Origin: Megalobrama amblycephala
Taxonomy: Eukaryota; Chordata; Actinopteri; Cypriniformes; Xenocyprididae
NCBI RefSeq assembly: GCF_018812025.1
Contig: NC_063044.1
Location: 48,040,989 to 48,104,988, forward strand
Direction of reading: 5' to 3'
DNA: 64,000 bases
Below, piece after piece: positions 13,485 to 27,025 of this stretch (positions within the stretch are counted from its first letter, which is position 1; the number at the start of each line of letters is the position of its first letter). A program made the translations under genes and the position numbers. The notes under the pieces were generated by a model that saw nothing but the letters and a program-made list of their open reading frames with translations, searched no databases and was not told where the DNA came from.

Positions 13485-13522
13485 CGTATGATGACAAAAA
13501 CACCTTCAACTTTTTGATGCCT
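13485..13522 (-). other. Possible 5' untranslated exon of the secreted-protein gene
   Basis: Starts about 27 bp below a TATA box and ends CATACG/GTAAGAAAG (donor at 13485/13484). A possible acceptor, CATTCGGTTAG, ends near 13378, 12 bp before the first ATG of the signal-peptide exon. The intron would be about 107 bp. Confidence 0.35.
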
Positions 13523-13548
13523 TAAACGTAAATCCTTATACAGCGACC

Positions 13549-13556
13549 TTTATATA
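13549..13556 (-). promoter_or_regulatory. TATA box TATATAAA upstream of the signal-peptide exon
   Basis: TATATAAAGG on the minus strand at a suitable distance from the proposed leader exon. The surroundings are AT-rich, which lowers its weight alone; the match of TATA, donor, acceptor and signal peptide in one orientation raises it. Confidence 0.4.
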
Positions 13557-13559
13557 TAC

Positions 13560-14259
13560 TGTGTGAAGGGAAAAATGCTTTTTTAGAAAAAAATATATAT
13601 TTTATAGGCCTCGTTAGGAGCTTCCTGGAAGTTCTTCCCAGACCTCAGTTTTCTATCATGATTCATAATTAAGATTTTGTCCAAAACTTAGTTAAGTTAA
13701 AGCTAGCTGATGTGATTAAACTTAAATGTGTTCATAAAGGTCAAAGGTGGCCATTCCGAAGCTCATATTTGAAAATGTGCACTGAGTGATCAATATTTGT
13801 CTGTTTGTACTCTTGGTGCTTTCTTTCCATAGTTCCCTAAAGGATATAAGATAGCTTAAAGAATAAAAGTGCCTTTGCTAAACCTCAAATTCAATCTCAA
13901 GATCAATATAAGATCAATATAATTGAAAAGAAATTTACAATCACAGAGTAAATCAAGTTGTAGGCTATAAGTGTGACTGATTAGACAAAAAAGAGACTAT
14001 TTTATTTATTTATTTTTACCACTTTTTATTTTTTACTTTGTCCTGGAATTTGTATAAGCATATTTCTCCAGTTATTGTTAGATGTTTGGGTCAGTTTGAC
14101 TGTGCCCGCACTTTCAATGAACTCTAGATTCTTGCTGATTCATTGAACAATGCAGCACACTGTAATATTATTTCAGCACCATTTCTGTTTATAAACAGTA
14201 TGCTTTATATGATCAAGCCCCATATATTTTCACAGTCTAATCTTAAACAAACATGATAA

Positions 14260-14306
<47 letters not shown>

Positions 14307-15041
14307 CATCCACCCCCCAAATTCATCCATATTCCCCAGATTTACATACCAAGCCAAGTCCTTCACCTGGACACCTTCGCATAAACAGTAGAGTCCTTGT
14401 GTCTTTAAGGGTTCCTCTGCACAATCTGCTGGTGTTTTCCCACCAAAAGACAGAGAAACTGTGAGATCAAATGTACTGTAAATTCTCCTCCTTCCTATTG
14501 CTAAGCAGCAATCTTGATCTCTTACATGCAAAAACAATACTATAGATTTTTCTAGAATATGAAAACAAGCAAAGCTATATTGCTGTTGTCTGTGTCCCTG
14601 TGTTCTTCAGATGTGTGAGATGCTTGTATGAAAGCCAGTAGAGTGCTTAAGGTTGGGCTTGGGAGGGAGTTGCTCAGCAACCAACCCACTTGTGAATGAG
14701 TTGGCATTTTTCTTACATTTTAAGGTTTGTCTATGAGAGAGACAGCTAATGGCCTGATAATGTTTGTTGAATTGACTTGTCTTCCTGTGTTGGATTTTTA
14801 AACCTCTCTTTATTCAATATGCTTTGATACATCAACATTTCCTGCTTCAAATGATGGTTCTTTCCTACAGAAGATGAAGTCTGGCTGTCACAAACACTTT
14901 TTGCCATTAGATGGCGTCTCTGCCCTGTCAATGTGACTGGATGTAAGAACTTCCTCTGAAAGGTTTGTAACTGATTTTTGTACTTCATACATCAATAACA
15001 TTACTTGATTTGATATACAACTGGCTTAATGAGAAATAAAA
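13560..15041. other. Region upstream of the proposed secreted-protein promoter
   Basis: AT-rich, with the (CA)n tract. A weak exon-like piece on the minus strand near 14345-14440 ends at GGCTTG/GTATGTAA but has no convincing acceptor. Confidence 0.35.
14261..14301 (+). repeat. (CA)n microsatellite
   Basis: Twenty uninterrupted CA units. Confidence 0.98.
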
Positions 15042-15043
15042 TA

Positions 15044-16595
15044 CAGGGAGTGCAGAATTATTAGGCAAGTTGATTTTTTGATCATATTTTTTTTCCAAGT
15101 ACATTTTACCAATTCCAATCCACATCAATCATAATAACTACTATTAATATTGTTTTTAATCATTTATAAGTGATACATAATTGTTCATGAAGGCTGGAAA
15201 TGAAAAATGCCTTATATTCAGGTGTGCAGAATTATTAGGCAGGTTTTCTTTTACAGGCCAAATGAGCCAAAAAAGAGATTTAACTCAGACTGAAAAGTCA
15301 AAAATGATTAAATACTCATGAGAAGGACGCAATACCAATGCAATACTAGAAATTGCAAAGTTAAAGCATGACCAATGGACAGCAAAATGCTCATTGGGTC
15401 AGCGGGGTCATACAAAAACAGGTGGAAAAGAAAAGACGCATGTTAACTGCAAAAGAATTAAGAATTAAGGTGAAGAATTAAGTGTGAAACCATCAGGAAC
15501 CCTTTAGTCTCCAGCGCCACCATTTTCCAGAACTGCAACCTACCTGGAGTCTCCAGAAGTGTGAGGTATCAGGATCTCAGAGACTTAGGCTAGCTAAAGA
15601 ATCCTAAAAAATGACCTGCTCTTAATAAAAATCACAAGCTGAAGTGTTAGAAAATACATTAAGACTGGGTTTTTATAGGCCTTATAGACAGACAGATTGA
15701 GAGTGACTCTTGAAGGACCAGCACCACATCCTCTTGTACCACCGTTTGAAGAATTTATCTTCCAGAATCTGGCAGTAAGATGTGGGAGTTCACTTTTAGT
15801 CCATCTCTTATCCTGAAATGTCCGTCTTGCAGATATGGACTAAAAATGATCTTCTAAAACTTACTGTCAGATTTTGGAAGATGAATTCTTCAAACGGTGG
15901 TACAAGAGGATGTGGTGCTGGTCCTTCAAGAGTCACTCTCAAGCCGTCTGTCTATAAGGCCTATAAAACCCAGTCTTCATGTATTTTCTAACACTTCAGC
16001 TTGTGATTTTTATTAAGAGCGGGTCATTTTTTAGGATTCTTTAGCTAGCCTAAGTCTCTGAGATCCTGACACCTCACACTTCTGGAGACTCCAGGTAGGT
16101 TGCAGTTCTGGAAAATGGTGGCGCTGGAGACTAAAGGGTTCCTGATGGTTTCACACTTAATTCTTCACCTTAATTCTTAATTCTTTTGCAGTTAACATGC
16201 GTCTTTTCTTTTCCACCTGTTTTTGTATGACCCCGCTGACCCAATGAGCGTTTTGCTGTCCATTGGTCATGCTTTAACTTTGCAATTTCTAGTATTGCAT
16301 TAGTATTGCGTCCTTCTCATGAGTATTTAATCATTTTTGACTTTTCAGTCTGAGTTAAATCTCTTTTTTGGCTCATTTGGCCTGTAAAAGAAAACCTGCC
16401 TAATAATTCTGCACACCTGAATAATAGGCGTTTTTCATTTCCAGCCTTCATGAACTATTATGTATCACTTATAAATGATTAAAAACAATATTAATGGTAG
16501 TTATTAAGATTGATGTGGATTGGAATTGGTAAAATGTACTTGGAAAAAAAAATATGATCAGAAAATCAACTTGCCTAATAATTCTGCACTCCCTG
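15044..16595. mobile_element. 1.55-kb near-perfect palindromic transposon, TA target site
   Basis: Starts CAGGGAGTGCAGAATTATTA and ends in its exact complement (AATAATTCTGCACTCCCTG); TA flanks both ends (15042-15043, 16596-16597). Arms of about 760 bp match almost base for base around a loop near 15807-15830. No long open frame. TA duplication suits the Tc1/mariner group, but assignment to a named family is not made. The whole element could fold into one hairpin. Confidence 0.9.
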
Positions 16596-16924
16596 TACAT
16601 ATTAACATTTTTCTAGCAATGCCTTTGTTAGTTTCACTTACAGTAGTTCAAAACTCTTAAATTAAAACTGTAATAAAATAAAGTATTGTAATATCATATT
16701 TTTGTAGTATAAGTAGGTTGTCACATCTGTCTTAAATATTGTAATTTTATGTAATTTATAAATTACAACTTTTTGTGCTCGTTGCGTTTTTACATCTTTG
16801 TTGTTACATAATCATTTTGTGTTCATCATTACTGTTCAAATTTAGCTGAAAAGGTTGTAATGCCACAATATTAGGTCAGTGTGTGATCTTTTTCCAGGGC
16901 AATATGTTTAGAAATTGTCAATAG

Positions 16925-16928
<4 letters not shown>

Positions 16929-16983
<55 letters not shown>
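16929..16983 (+). repeat. (TG)n microsatellite
   Basis: About 27 uninterrupted TG units, just before the DIRS element. Confidence 0.98.
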
Positions 16984-16984
<1 letters not shown>

Positions 16985-17147
16985 TGATTTAAGGTATGTG
17001 TCTATACTGTATAGACAGTGAAGCCTTTTCAATCACGCAGTGAAACTGCACGGCCATTGGTTCGTGGATTTCAAGTAAACAAACCAATGACAGGGCGAGC
17101 CAATGGTGAGTGAGCCCGCTCGAGCCCGCCAAAATTGGTGGGGTATC

Positions 17148-17157
17148 GGGCTATATA
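17148..17157 (+). promoter_or_regulatory. TATA-like box in the left flank of the DIRS element
   Basis: GGCTATATAAGC on the plus strand, 45-60 bp before TTCGACTGAAGTGACGACAT. It points into the element's 3' end, antisense to the DIRS frames. Could be a DIRS promoter in an inverted end or chance. Confidence 0.3.
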
Positions 17158-17284
17158 AGCAGCCGTCTCACCTTGGCAAACTAATTTAATTCGACTGAAG
17201 TGACGACATGAGGCGTCCTACGAATAGCACGGCAAAGTTTGTTCCATATCTAAGGGAACCGAGGTTACGTTAGTAACCGAGTAC

Positions 17285-17343
17285 GTTCCCTTTTGATACT
17301 ACACGTGTACTGCATCGTCTGCCTTTAGGCAAGATGCAACGGG
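17285..17343 (+). repeat. DIRS inverted terminal repeat, left
   Basis: GTTCCCTTTTGATACTACAC and on to GGCAAGATGCAACGGGGA; complement of 20113-20174 with a few mismatches. Preceded by GGTTACGTTAGTAACC, a short palindrome often found at such ends. Confidence 0.8.
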
Positions 17344-18110
17344 GATAATACAATCACACCGTGCTATGAAGGGGGACGATAGCGCATTCAAGCGGAGCAC
17401 TAAGAAGGGCTTGCAGCGGATGCACATAGTATAATGTACCCCGGAAAAAGCCAGGGACAGTGTAGTCATTATCCCATTCCCATACAAGCCTAGGAACGCC
17501 ATGGGGCCCAGATTTCCACGATGGACACGCCAGTGGACTATGCCTCTTGTGGAGTGAAGTGCGGAGAAAATGACCATCTGCACCCTAAAAGGGGTGGATA
17601 GGACCTTCGGGACATACCCATGTCTTGGTTTTAGGACAACTTTGGAGTCATTAAGCTTGAATTCAAGACAGGAGGGGCTCACAGAGAGCGCCTGCAAATC
17701 CCCCACTCACTTAACCGATGCTGGAGTGGTTCAAAAGGAGGGCCCTTGAGACCTCTAAGAACCAAAGACAGGTCCCAGGTAGAAATCGTGTGGGGGCGAG
17801 GAGGGTTCAGCCTCCTAGAACCCTTTAGGAAGCGAACAACAAGGTTGTTTCTCCCTACTGACTGCCCTGCTATGGGAGCATGGGAGACTGCTATAGCAGC
17901 GACATAGACTAGAGGGAGTACGGCCCCTATAAATTAAGTCTTGAAGGAAGGACAATATCAGGGATATGTCACAAGTAAATGGGTCTTCGTTCCAGGTTGT
18001 ACACCAGGCAGCAAAGACTGACCATTTTAGGGAGTAGAGCCGTCTCATTGACGGAGCTCTAGCTTGAGAGATCGTGTTCAGGACGTTCTCAGGGAGGTTT
18101 GAAGGCTCTC
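17299..18110 (-). pseudogene. DIRS tyrosine recombinase, broken
   Basis: N-terminal SAM-like part in one frame (ARAPSMRRLYSLKWSVFAAW, near 18060-17990), then a frameshift near 17900, then the catalytic domain (GDLQALSVSPSC, KVVLKPRHGYVPKVL) at 17706-17560. Between SVK and VGDLQAL there is a TGA at 17707-17709 where the family's first catalytic Arg is expected (KRVGDL), fitting CGA to TGA decay. Inactive. Confidence 0.75.
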
Positions 18111-18935
18111 TTGGACAAACCACACATGGAGATCCCACAGCTCCGGTCTGGGGTGCCATATTGTCCCTCCTGCTTGAGAGAGGAGGTCTCGTCTCAGAGG
18201 AATCGGCCATGGTTCCATGGACATAGAGGAGCCACCAGGAGGACTTTGTGGGCACCCTTCCTTATTCGTTTGATAACCTGGGGAATCAGAGCGATCGGGG
18301 TAAAAGCATACAGGAGGAGGCTGGGCCAGTCGTGGGCCAGCGCATCTCTGGTCTTTTGAAAAATAAATTGAGCAATGATAGTTGTCTTCTGAGGCAAAGA
18401 GGTCGACCTCTGCCCTTCCGAAGGCATCCCAAATTTTCTGAACTACGAGGGGGTGGAGCGACCATTCCTCCAAGGGAAGGTTGTTCTGGGACAACATGTC
18501 CACCCCCTTGTTCAGTATGTCCTGAATATGCACTGCTCTCAGTGGAAGCAGGTTGAGTTGGGCCCACTCTAGGACAGTTTTCACTAGAGTGAAGAGGGGC
18601 TTGGATGAGAGCCCGCCCTGGTGATTTATGAAGGACACCACTGTCATGTTGTTTGATCTGACCAGGACATGATGTCCCGCCAGGAGAGGAAGGAAAGACT
18701 GGAGAGCTTGATATACCGCCATCATTTCCAGGCAGTTGAAATGAAGCTCGCTTTCCTGGCCGCTCCAAGCGCCAAAGGCTGAGTGGCCATCACACAGAGC
18801 TCCCCAGCCCATCTTGGAGGCATCAGTGAAAACGACTTTCCTCTTGCACATAGTCCCTACAGCCATTCCCTGTTTGAACCAGCAGGGGTTCATCCAAGGA
18901 GCCAGGGTTGCAACGCATGCCTGGTTCACTTTGAG
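18078..18935 (-). pseudogene. DIRS RNase H domain, catalytic site damaged
   Basis: 286-codon frame. RNase H landmarks: VVFTDASKMGWGALCDG (first Asp), HFNCLEMMAVYQAL (Glu), and VRSNNMTVVSFINHQGG where active relatives have Asp in the TDN position; here it is SNN, so a metal-binding Asp appears lost. Later WSLHPLVVQKIWDAFGRAEV and DLFASEDNYHC match the DIRS linker to the recombinase. No transit through to the recombinase frame without a shift. Confidence 0.75.
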
Positions 18936-19090
18936 CAAGTAACAACGTGCTGCCAGGCTTGGGGTGGGACCCGCGGTTTCAGCCAGAACTGCAGTGGCCG
19001 CATACGGAGCAAACCCAACTGCAGGGCTGGTGATGCTGAGCTCATGAGACCTAGTATCTTCTGAAATGCTCTGAGCGGCAGAGAGGTTCG
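18926..19090 (-). pseudogene. DIRS RT connection region, frameshifted
   Basis: Frame containing PLRAFQKILGLMSSASPALQ and LQFWLKPRVPPQAWQHV, which leads into RNase H but in a different frame from both neighbours. Shows that at least two frameshifts separate RT stub, connection and RNase H. Confidence 0.65.
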
Positions 19091-19098
19091 AGGTAGTA

Positions 19099-19611
19099 GA
19101 GTATGCGTACGCCCATCTGTCTCAGAGAAGAGAGAGCCGCATCCAGGCACTTCGTAAAAGTGTGGTGAGCCAGAGATACCCCGAACAGAAGGACCTGTTC
19201 GTCTTCAGATCCCCCGAACGAGACCAGGTCACTCGCAATGGCAGAGGGGCACTGGTCAGGGTGGGAGAAACAGATGGGGGAAACCTCTCTTTGTGGAGAG
19301 AATGAGGCGCACGGGACCTGAGCCGGTGTGAGCTCACTCTCATCCAAGTTCTGAGATCCTCTGCCCCGCTGTTTTTTCCTCCCAGGTTCCTGGGAGGAAA
19401 CAAATGGGAGGGCGTGAGAGGCGGAGTCGCATTCTGAAAAGAACACTATCTGTGAGCACAAGGAGGCCAGACTCATACTCTCACAATGAGAGCAGGTCGT
19501 TTCAGTGAGTGCGGTTTCTGTGTGGGATTTCCCCAGACATCGCACACACTCACTGTGCCCTTCATCACCGTGCAGAGGGGCTCTGCACGAGCCACAGCCA
19601 TGGCGCGACAT
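19099..19611 (-). pseudogene. DIRS gag start fused to a stub of reverse transcriptase
   Basis: Starts MSRHGCGSC with a cysteine/histidine cluster (CGSC, CVRC, CSHC) typical of the gag-like first frame. The frame then jumps into the RT palm: FGVSLAHHTFTKC and DAALSSLRQMGVRILYYL. The catalytic YLDD stops after YL and is followed by unrelated reading to a stop, so both most of gag and most of RT are deleted. The junction is followed, in another frame, by the connection/RNase H region at 18926-19150. Confidence 0.7.
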
Positions 19612-20112
19612 TTAAAACAACGCCGCAGGAAATTTGCTCTAAGAAATAAGCTCTTTTAGAATCCAGCTGCAGCCGGAGAAGGAAAAAACACCATGAGCAC
19701 GGGCTCGGTGCTAGGGGCGGTGACCAGGCTGCTTGAGAGTGACTGATGAACTGATCCGGCTGCTGACGGAGTGGCGCGCTGATCAGAGCTGCACGAGAGC
19801 GGTGAACTGAGCAGCGAGCTGGCAAAGCGATGAGCTTGAAAGGAAAAGCTGCTCGTGAGCGGCAGGCTGCTGGAGAGCAGTGAGTTGAGAGAGGCAAGCT
19901 GATCTTGCTGCTGCAGAGCGGCAAGCTAATCAGCGGCAAATTCCAGCTGCTTGCAGTTAGAAGGTGGCTTCAAGTCTCAGGATCAACAAAGAGGTGTGCG
20001 CGGCTCTGCCACGCCGTTATTGGTTCGTTTACTTGAACTCCACAAAACCAATGGCCATACAGTTTCACTGCGTGATTGAAAAAGGCTTCAGAAATTGGTG
20101 AAAATAGGAGTT

Positions 20113-20174
20113 TTCCCTGTTGTGTCTTGCCTAAAGACAGACGACACAGTACGAGTGTAGTATCAAAAGGGAAC
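20113..20174 (-). repeat. DIRS inverted terminal repeat, right
   Basis: Reverse complement of the left repeat; reads GTTCCCTTTTGATACTACAC on the minus strand. Confidence 0.8.
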
Positions 20175-21254
20175 ACTAGTTAATTTGTCAGTAGTTATCC
20201 TCTTTTTTTGGTACTTGTCGTTTTAATGAGTATCAAAGATATTCTGAACTTTTACTCTCTACTTGACTATATTTTTGAATAAGTAGGCCTATGTAGTCTT
20301 TACTCCAATACATTTCTGATGAGTAATGCAATTACTGTTAAAAACCGTTGAAGAACGCGACACACACGTCACCCAGACATCCTCTAGAATTCAACCAACC
20401 AGATGACGACTTCGAAACTCCTGAAGTGTTTCCAGTTAAGTGTGCCATATGCATCAGATGTTCAGCCAACGGTCTGTGGGCGTGACATCTGAGGCTGAGA
20501 CTACATTTTGCATGACACCTAACTTTTTCTGCAGCAGTTCATTTCTGCAGAAGATGTGATATCGCAATCCACAGGGCATTGAAGGTACATCAAGGTGTTT
20601 TGCCCTTACCCAATCTTGTCAACAAAGAATGCTAGGTCATTAGCAGGTAGTTGCTGAATTGTAGGTGTTTCATATCTGAGATGAGGTCATGACTGCAGCC
20701 AGTAATGAGGCTGAAACCAGCACATTCAGTGCAAGAAGACTTTGACTAGTTAATTTTGTGTAACATTATTTTATTCGTTATATTGAAGAGACCTTTTTTG
20801 AAGAATATTGGTTTACTTATGGCCTTTTTGAGCACTTGAGCTTAACTGTGACTTGATGTTTGCAGACGTTTAAGAGGCTGTTGTGTCAACCTTGATTTAA
20901 TGCAATTTTGAGGTGTTCAGTTTTATTTTGATTTTACAAAATAAACGTGATTTCTCTCCTTACAAATCAACTGTTTCTTATTTTCACTGGCATGTCTCTT
21001 AGGTGTTGAGGACTAGCCTAACTTAAAATACATTGTAAAATAATTAGATACTCTAAGACTTTTACTCAAGTCGTATTGGAATTAGTGACTTGTACCATGT
21101 AATAGAGTCATTTTTGCTGTAAGGTATCTGCAGGAAAACCTCAAGTATGATTTTCAGGTACTCTTTACACCTCTGCTGCAGAGTCAAATGGGTGGAGCTT
21201 GACCTAGTACAGGATCTAAGTGGTGGAATTTAACTTAAAAGGTTCGGGGTTAAA
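20175..21254. other. Non-coding stretch after the DIRS element
   Basis: No frames or terminal repeats seen. Confidence 0.45.
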
Positions 21255-21460
21255 GTCGGCATGAAACAGATGTTGCAATAGTATTTTCTTCCATATGTTG
21301 ATGTATATCCGAGTGAAACAGCTTCACAAACAAGAAAAAAAAAAAAAAGTGTGACTTTGCATGACTTTGTCTTGAGAATTGATTAAATCATTGCAAGGGA
21401 TGGTTGTGGTTTGCTATTGCTGTGATGTCATGTGAGTGACAGGTTGTCCCACCCTCACCA
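21255..21460 (+). repeat. Dispersed repeat, GTAGGGC(A/G)GGAC family, copy 3
   Basis: Plus-strand copy from GGCATGAAACAGATGTTGCA to GTGAGTGACAGGTTGTCCCA; a run of 15 A interrupts it. Confidence 0.55.
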
Positions 21461-22494
21461 CACTAATTAGAGAAGAGATGTTGCTGCAAATAGGAAATTA
21501 TTTTGATGAAAGATATGAACATGAATTTAAAAAGTGTGCACAAATAAATCATTTATAATAAATACTTAAATATAAAAGGTTGGACCTTTTAGCTCCACCG
21601 ATTAGGTCCAGAAAATTAGCTCCACCCACTGGCTCTGCAGTGAGTGTCTTGTTTTGGTGTTGTTGAAAATCTGTTTTATGAGAATAATACACTATGTGAT
21701 AGTGTAGAGTGCCCCAGTCAGACAAAATTAATTTAACATTGTTATTCCAACTGTGATTATAAAGGTTTCCTGGTAACATAACAGGAAGTAGCAGTTTATT
21801 TCAGGCTGTAGATATATTTAGCATGAAAATAATCACAGTGATACAGAGAAGAATCCCTTTTTGTACTTCTGCTTATAGACTGTGTTTTGTGTGTCTTCCC
21901 TCTCCATGTGTCGGTAACACAATAGCCTGCTCTGCCTCACTGTTTCTCAATCCTACAGGACACAGCTGAAGCTAATATGCTATTTATTCATCATTGTGTT
22001 GAAAAATCAAAGGAGATGCTTGCGTTCCAGTCGAGCCCAACAATAAGGGAAACAAATGACAGCATCTCCGTTGCCATGAGCCTCAAGGACACACAAAGAA
22101 AATACAATAGCCTTTAGAGAGCTGTTCTCTCGTCTGTAAGTTAACACTTGTCAGCTGTGGACCCATACATGTCCATCACTAATCCGTGAGGATGAGCTGT
22201 CTGTAACATAACCAAGTGTGTTTACAGACAAAAATCTAACCACTCTTGAAGTGGCTACTGGATTCTGATTGGTCAATCGAGGCATCCGGTGGTCAGATAT
22301 TTCACTACTTTCATGTCTCTCGTATCACACATCGGACACGATCACTTTTATACTTTTATACAAACAGATATTTGTTCATAATTTTGAGAGAAACTTTTTT
22401 TTAAAATGTTAACCCAAATTTTAATAATGTTCCTGTGAGCTGGGTGAGCATCTGTATAAAAGTATGATCATTCTGGTAAAATCAAATAACAAAT
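21461..22494. other. Non-coding stretch
   Basis: An acceptor-like site (CAATCCTACAG, near 21958) is followed by no useful frame. Confidence 0.4.
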
Positions 22495-22850
22495 ACAGTA
22501 ATCACATGAAGCTTGCTAGCAATGATGGCAAAGATACATTTTCAGCATCATTACTCCAGTCTTCAGTGTCACATGATCCTTCAGAAATTATAATGTCCTG
22601 ATTTAAAACATTCATGTATTCTTAAGAATCATTTATTATTATCAAATTTATTATTATCAAAGTTGAAAACAGTTGTTCTGCTTAATATTTTTGTGGAAAC
22701 CGTGATACATTTTTTTAAGGATTCGAAGGAATCAAAAGTTCAAAAGAACAGCCTTTTTTTAATGGAATTTTTGCTAACAATGTTAAAGTCTTTACTGTCA
22801 CTTTTGATCAATACATCTTTGCTGAAAAAAAAAAAATTCTTTTAGAACGG
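22495..22850 (+). mobile_element. CACTACTGTTCAAAAG-family element, partial copy
   Basis: Internal part of the family, with the shared GTCTTCAGTGTCACATGATC block, followed by a run of A. Both ends missing. Lies downstream of the myosin light chain gene. Confidence 0.6.
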
Positions 22851-23050
22851 GAGTGAACAGGAGGGTATATATATTCATTCTAGCATTCTGTTCTGTTTTA
22901 AATCAGACTGTTTTAAATAAAGTACTGTGATAAGGTTACATATTTGATTGAGTTATAACATTTATTTGAATAAATTAGCTTATTGATCAAGAGAGAGTGT
23001 GTGTGAATTGCCTCCATCTGTGCAGCATTGCTAGTCAATGAAGCTGTGAG

Positions 23051-23056
23051 TTTAAT
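23051..23056 (-). terminator. Poly(A) signal ATTAAA of the myosin light chain gene
   Basis: ATTAAA on the minus strand about 315 bp past the stop codon at 23371-23373, giving a 3' UTR of roughly 330 nt. A possible donor (AAG/GTCAGT at 23362) and acceptor (CCCCCTAG, exon from 23252) would split the UTR, as in some relatives where the last exon is untranslated. Confidence 0.5.
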
Positions 23057-23370
23057 TACTTCAAAACTACTTCATTTACCAGATGATCAAGAATCAAATC
23101 AGGAGTATCTAAAATGTGCTTTTCCAGACCAGAAACCATGCAACATAAGTAAAAAAAAAAAAATGCAAAGACTAAATTAGTCAAGGGCATTAGAGAGCGG
23201 AGAGCTGGGCTGAAGGACTGCTGATAACTGCAGAGGACAGTCACATTTGTGCCTAGGGGGAAAATGTGAGAAGACATTCAGATTCTTTCTCATTTCCTTT
23301 TGAAACAGTAAACATGGATGAGCAAATATCATTGAATTTACAATTCATAACCACCACTGACCTTATTTGT

Positions 23371-26771
<3,401 letters not shown>

Positions 26772-26824
26772 TCTTCCACCAAGATGACGAGCAGCAGGGT
26801 GTGAGAGGGAAAACAGGGATGAGG

Positions 26825-26831
26825 ATTTATA
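26825..26831 (-). promoter_or_regulatory. TATA box of the myosin light chain gene
   Basis: Reads TATAAAT on the minus strand, in a GC-richer setting, 54 bp upstream of the start codon. Transcription would start near 26800, leaving a 5' leader of about 30 nt directly joined to the first coding exon. Confidence 0.8.
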
Positions 26832-26888
26832 CCCTCCTCAACGCACCCCAACTGCATCAAGAGGGTTGGTCCATCCCATCATCATCCT

Positions 26889-26914
26889 CCAAACAAGGAC
26901 AGAAGGCTTAAGTG
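26889..26914 (-). promoter_or_regulatory. Possible cardiac control motifs: CArG-like box and NKX2-5-type site
   Basis: CCTTGTTTGG (minus strand, 26889-26898) differs from the SRF consensus CC(A/T)6GG at one core base. TTAAGTG (plus strand, 26908-26914) fits the NK-2 homeobox consensus TYAAGTG. Both lie about 60-85 bp upstream of the TATA box. Spacing and pairing resemble cardiac muscle promoters, but short motifs occur by chance. Confidence 0.4.
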
Positions 26915-27025
26915 TTCACAACCCAAACCACTGAGACAGATACATGATGGTAATCGCATGTAAATATTGATGAGAACCAGTATAGTTCATAATTATGCTC
27001 TCAAACTTTTCAGCAAGATATTTAA

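Larger units (their letters stand above)
17020..20174 (-). mobile_element. DIRS-type (tyrosine-recombinase) retrotransposon, internally deleted
   Basis: Read on the minus strand: leader, a short gag/RT fusion fragment, RNase H, then a tyrosine recombinase. Inverted terminal repeats of about 60 bp face each other at 17285-17343 and 20113-20174 (GTTCCCTTTTGATACTACAC on one, its complement on the other). A second inverted pair lies at 17020-17105 and 20010-20091 (GAAGCCTTTT...CACGCAGTGAAACTG). No target duplication is seen, as expected for DIRS elements. All coding parts are broken, so it is dead. Confidence 0.85.

Noticed and set aside
14345..14440. Exon-like stretch on the minus strand ending GGCTTG/GTATGTAA
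   Set aside because: Acceptor not convincing and no in-frame link to the signal-peptide exon at 13.2 kb, which lies downstream on the same strand.
18099..19064. Plus-strand frames of 86-102 codons within the DIRS element
   Set aside because: Shadows of the minus-strand RNase H and RT coding sequence.
19085..19105. GAGGTAGTAGAGTATG, resembling the start of let-7
   Set aside because: Lies in DIRS coding sequence, differs in the second half and has no matching star arm.
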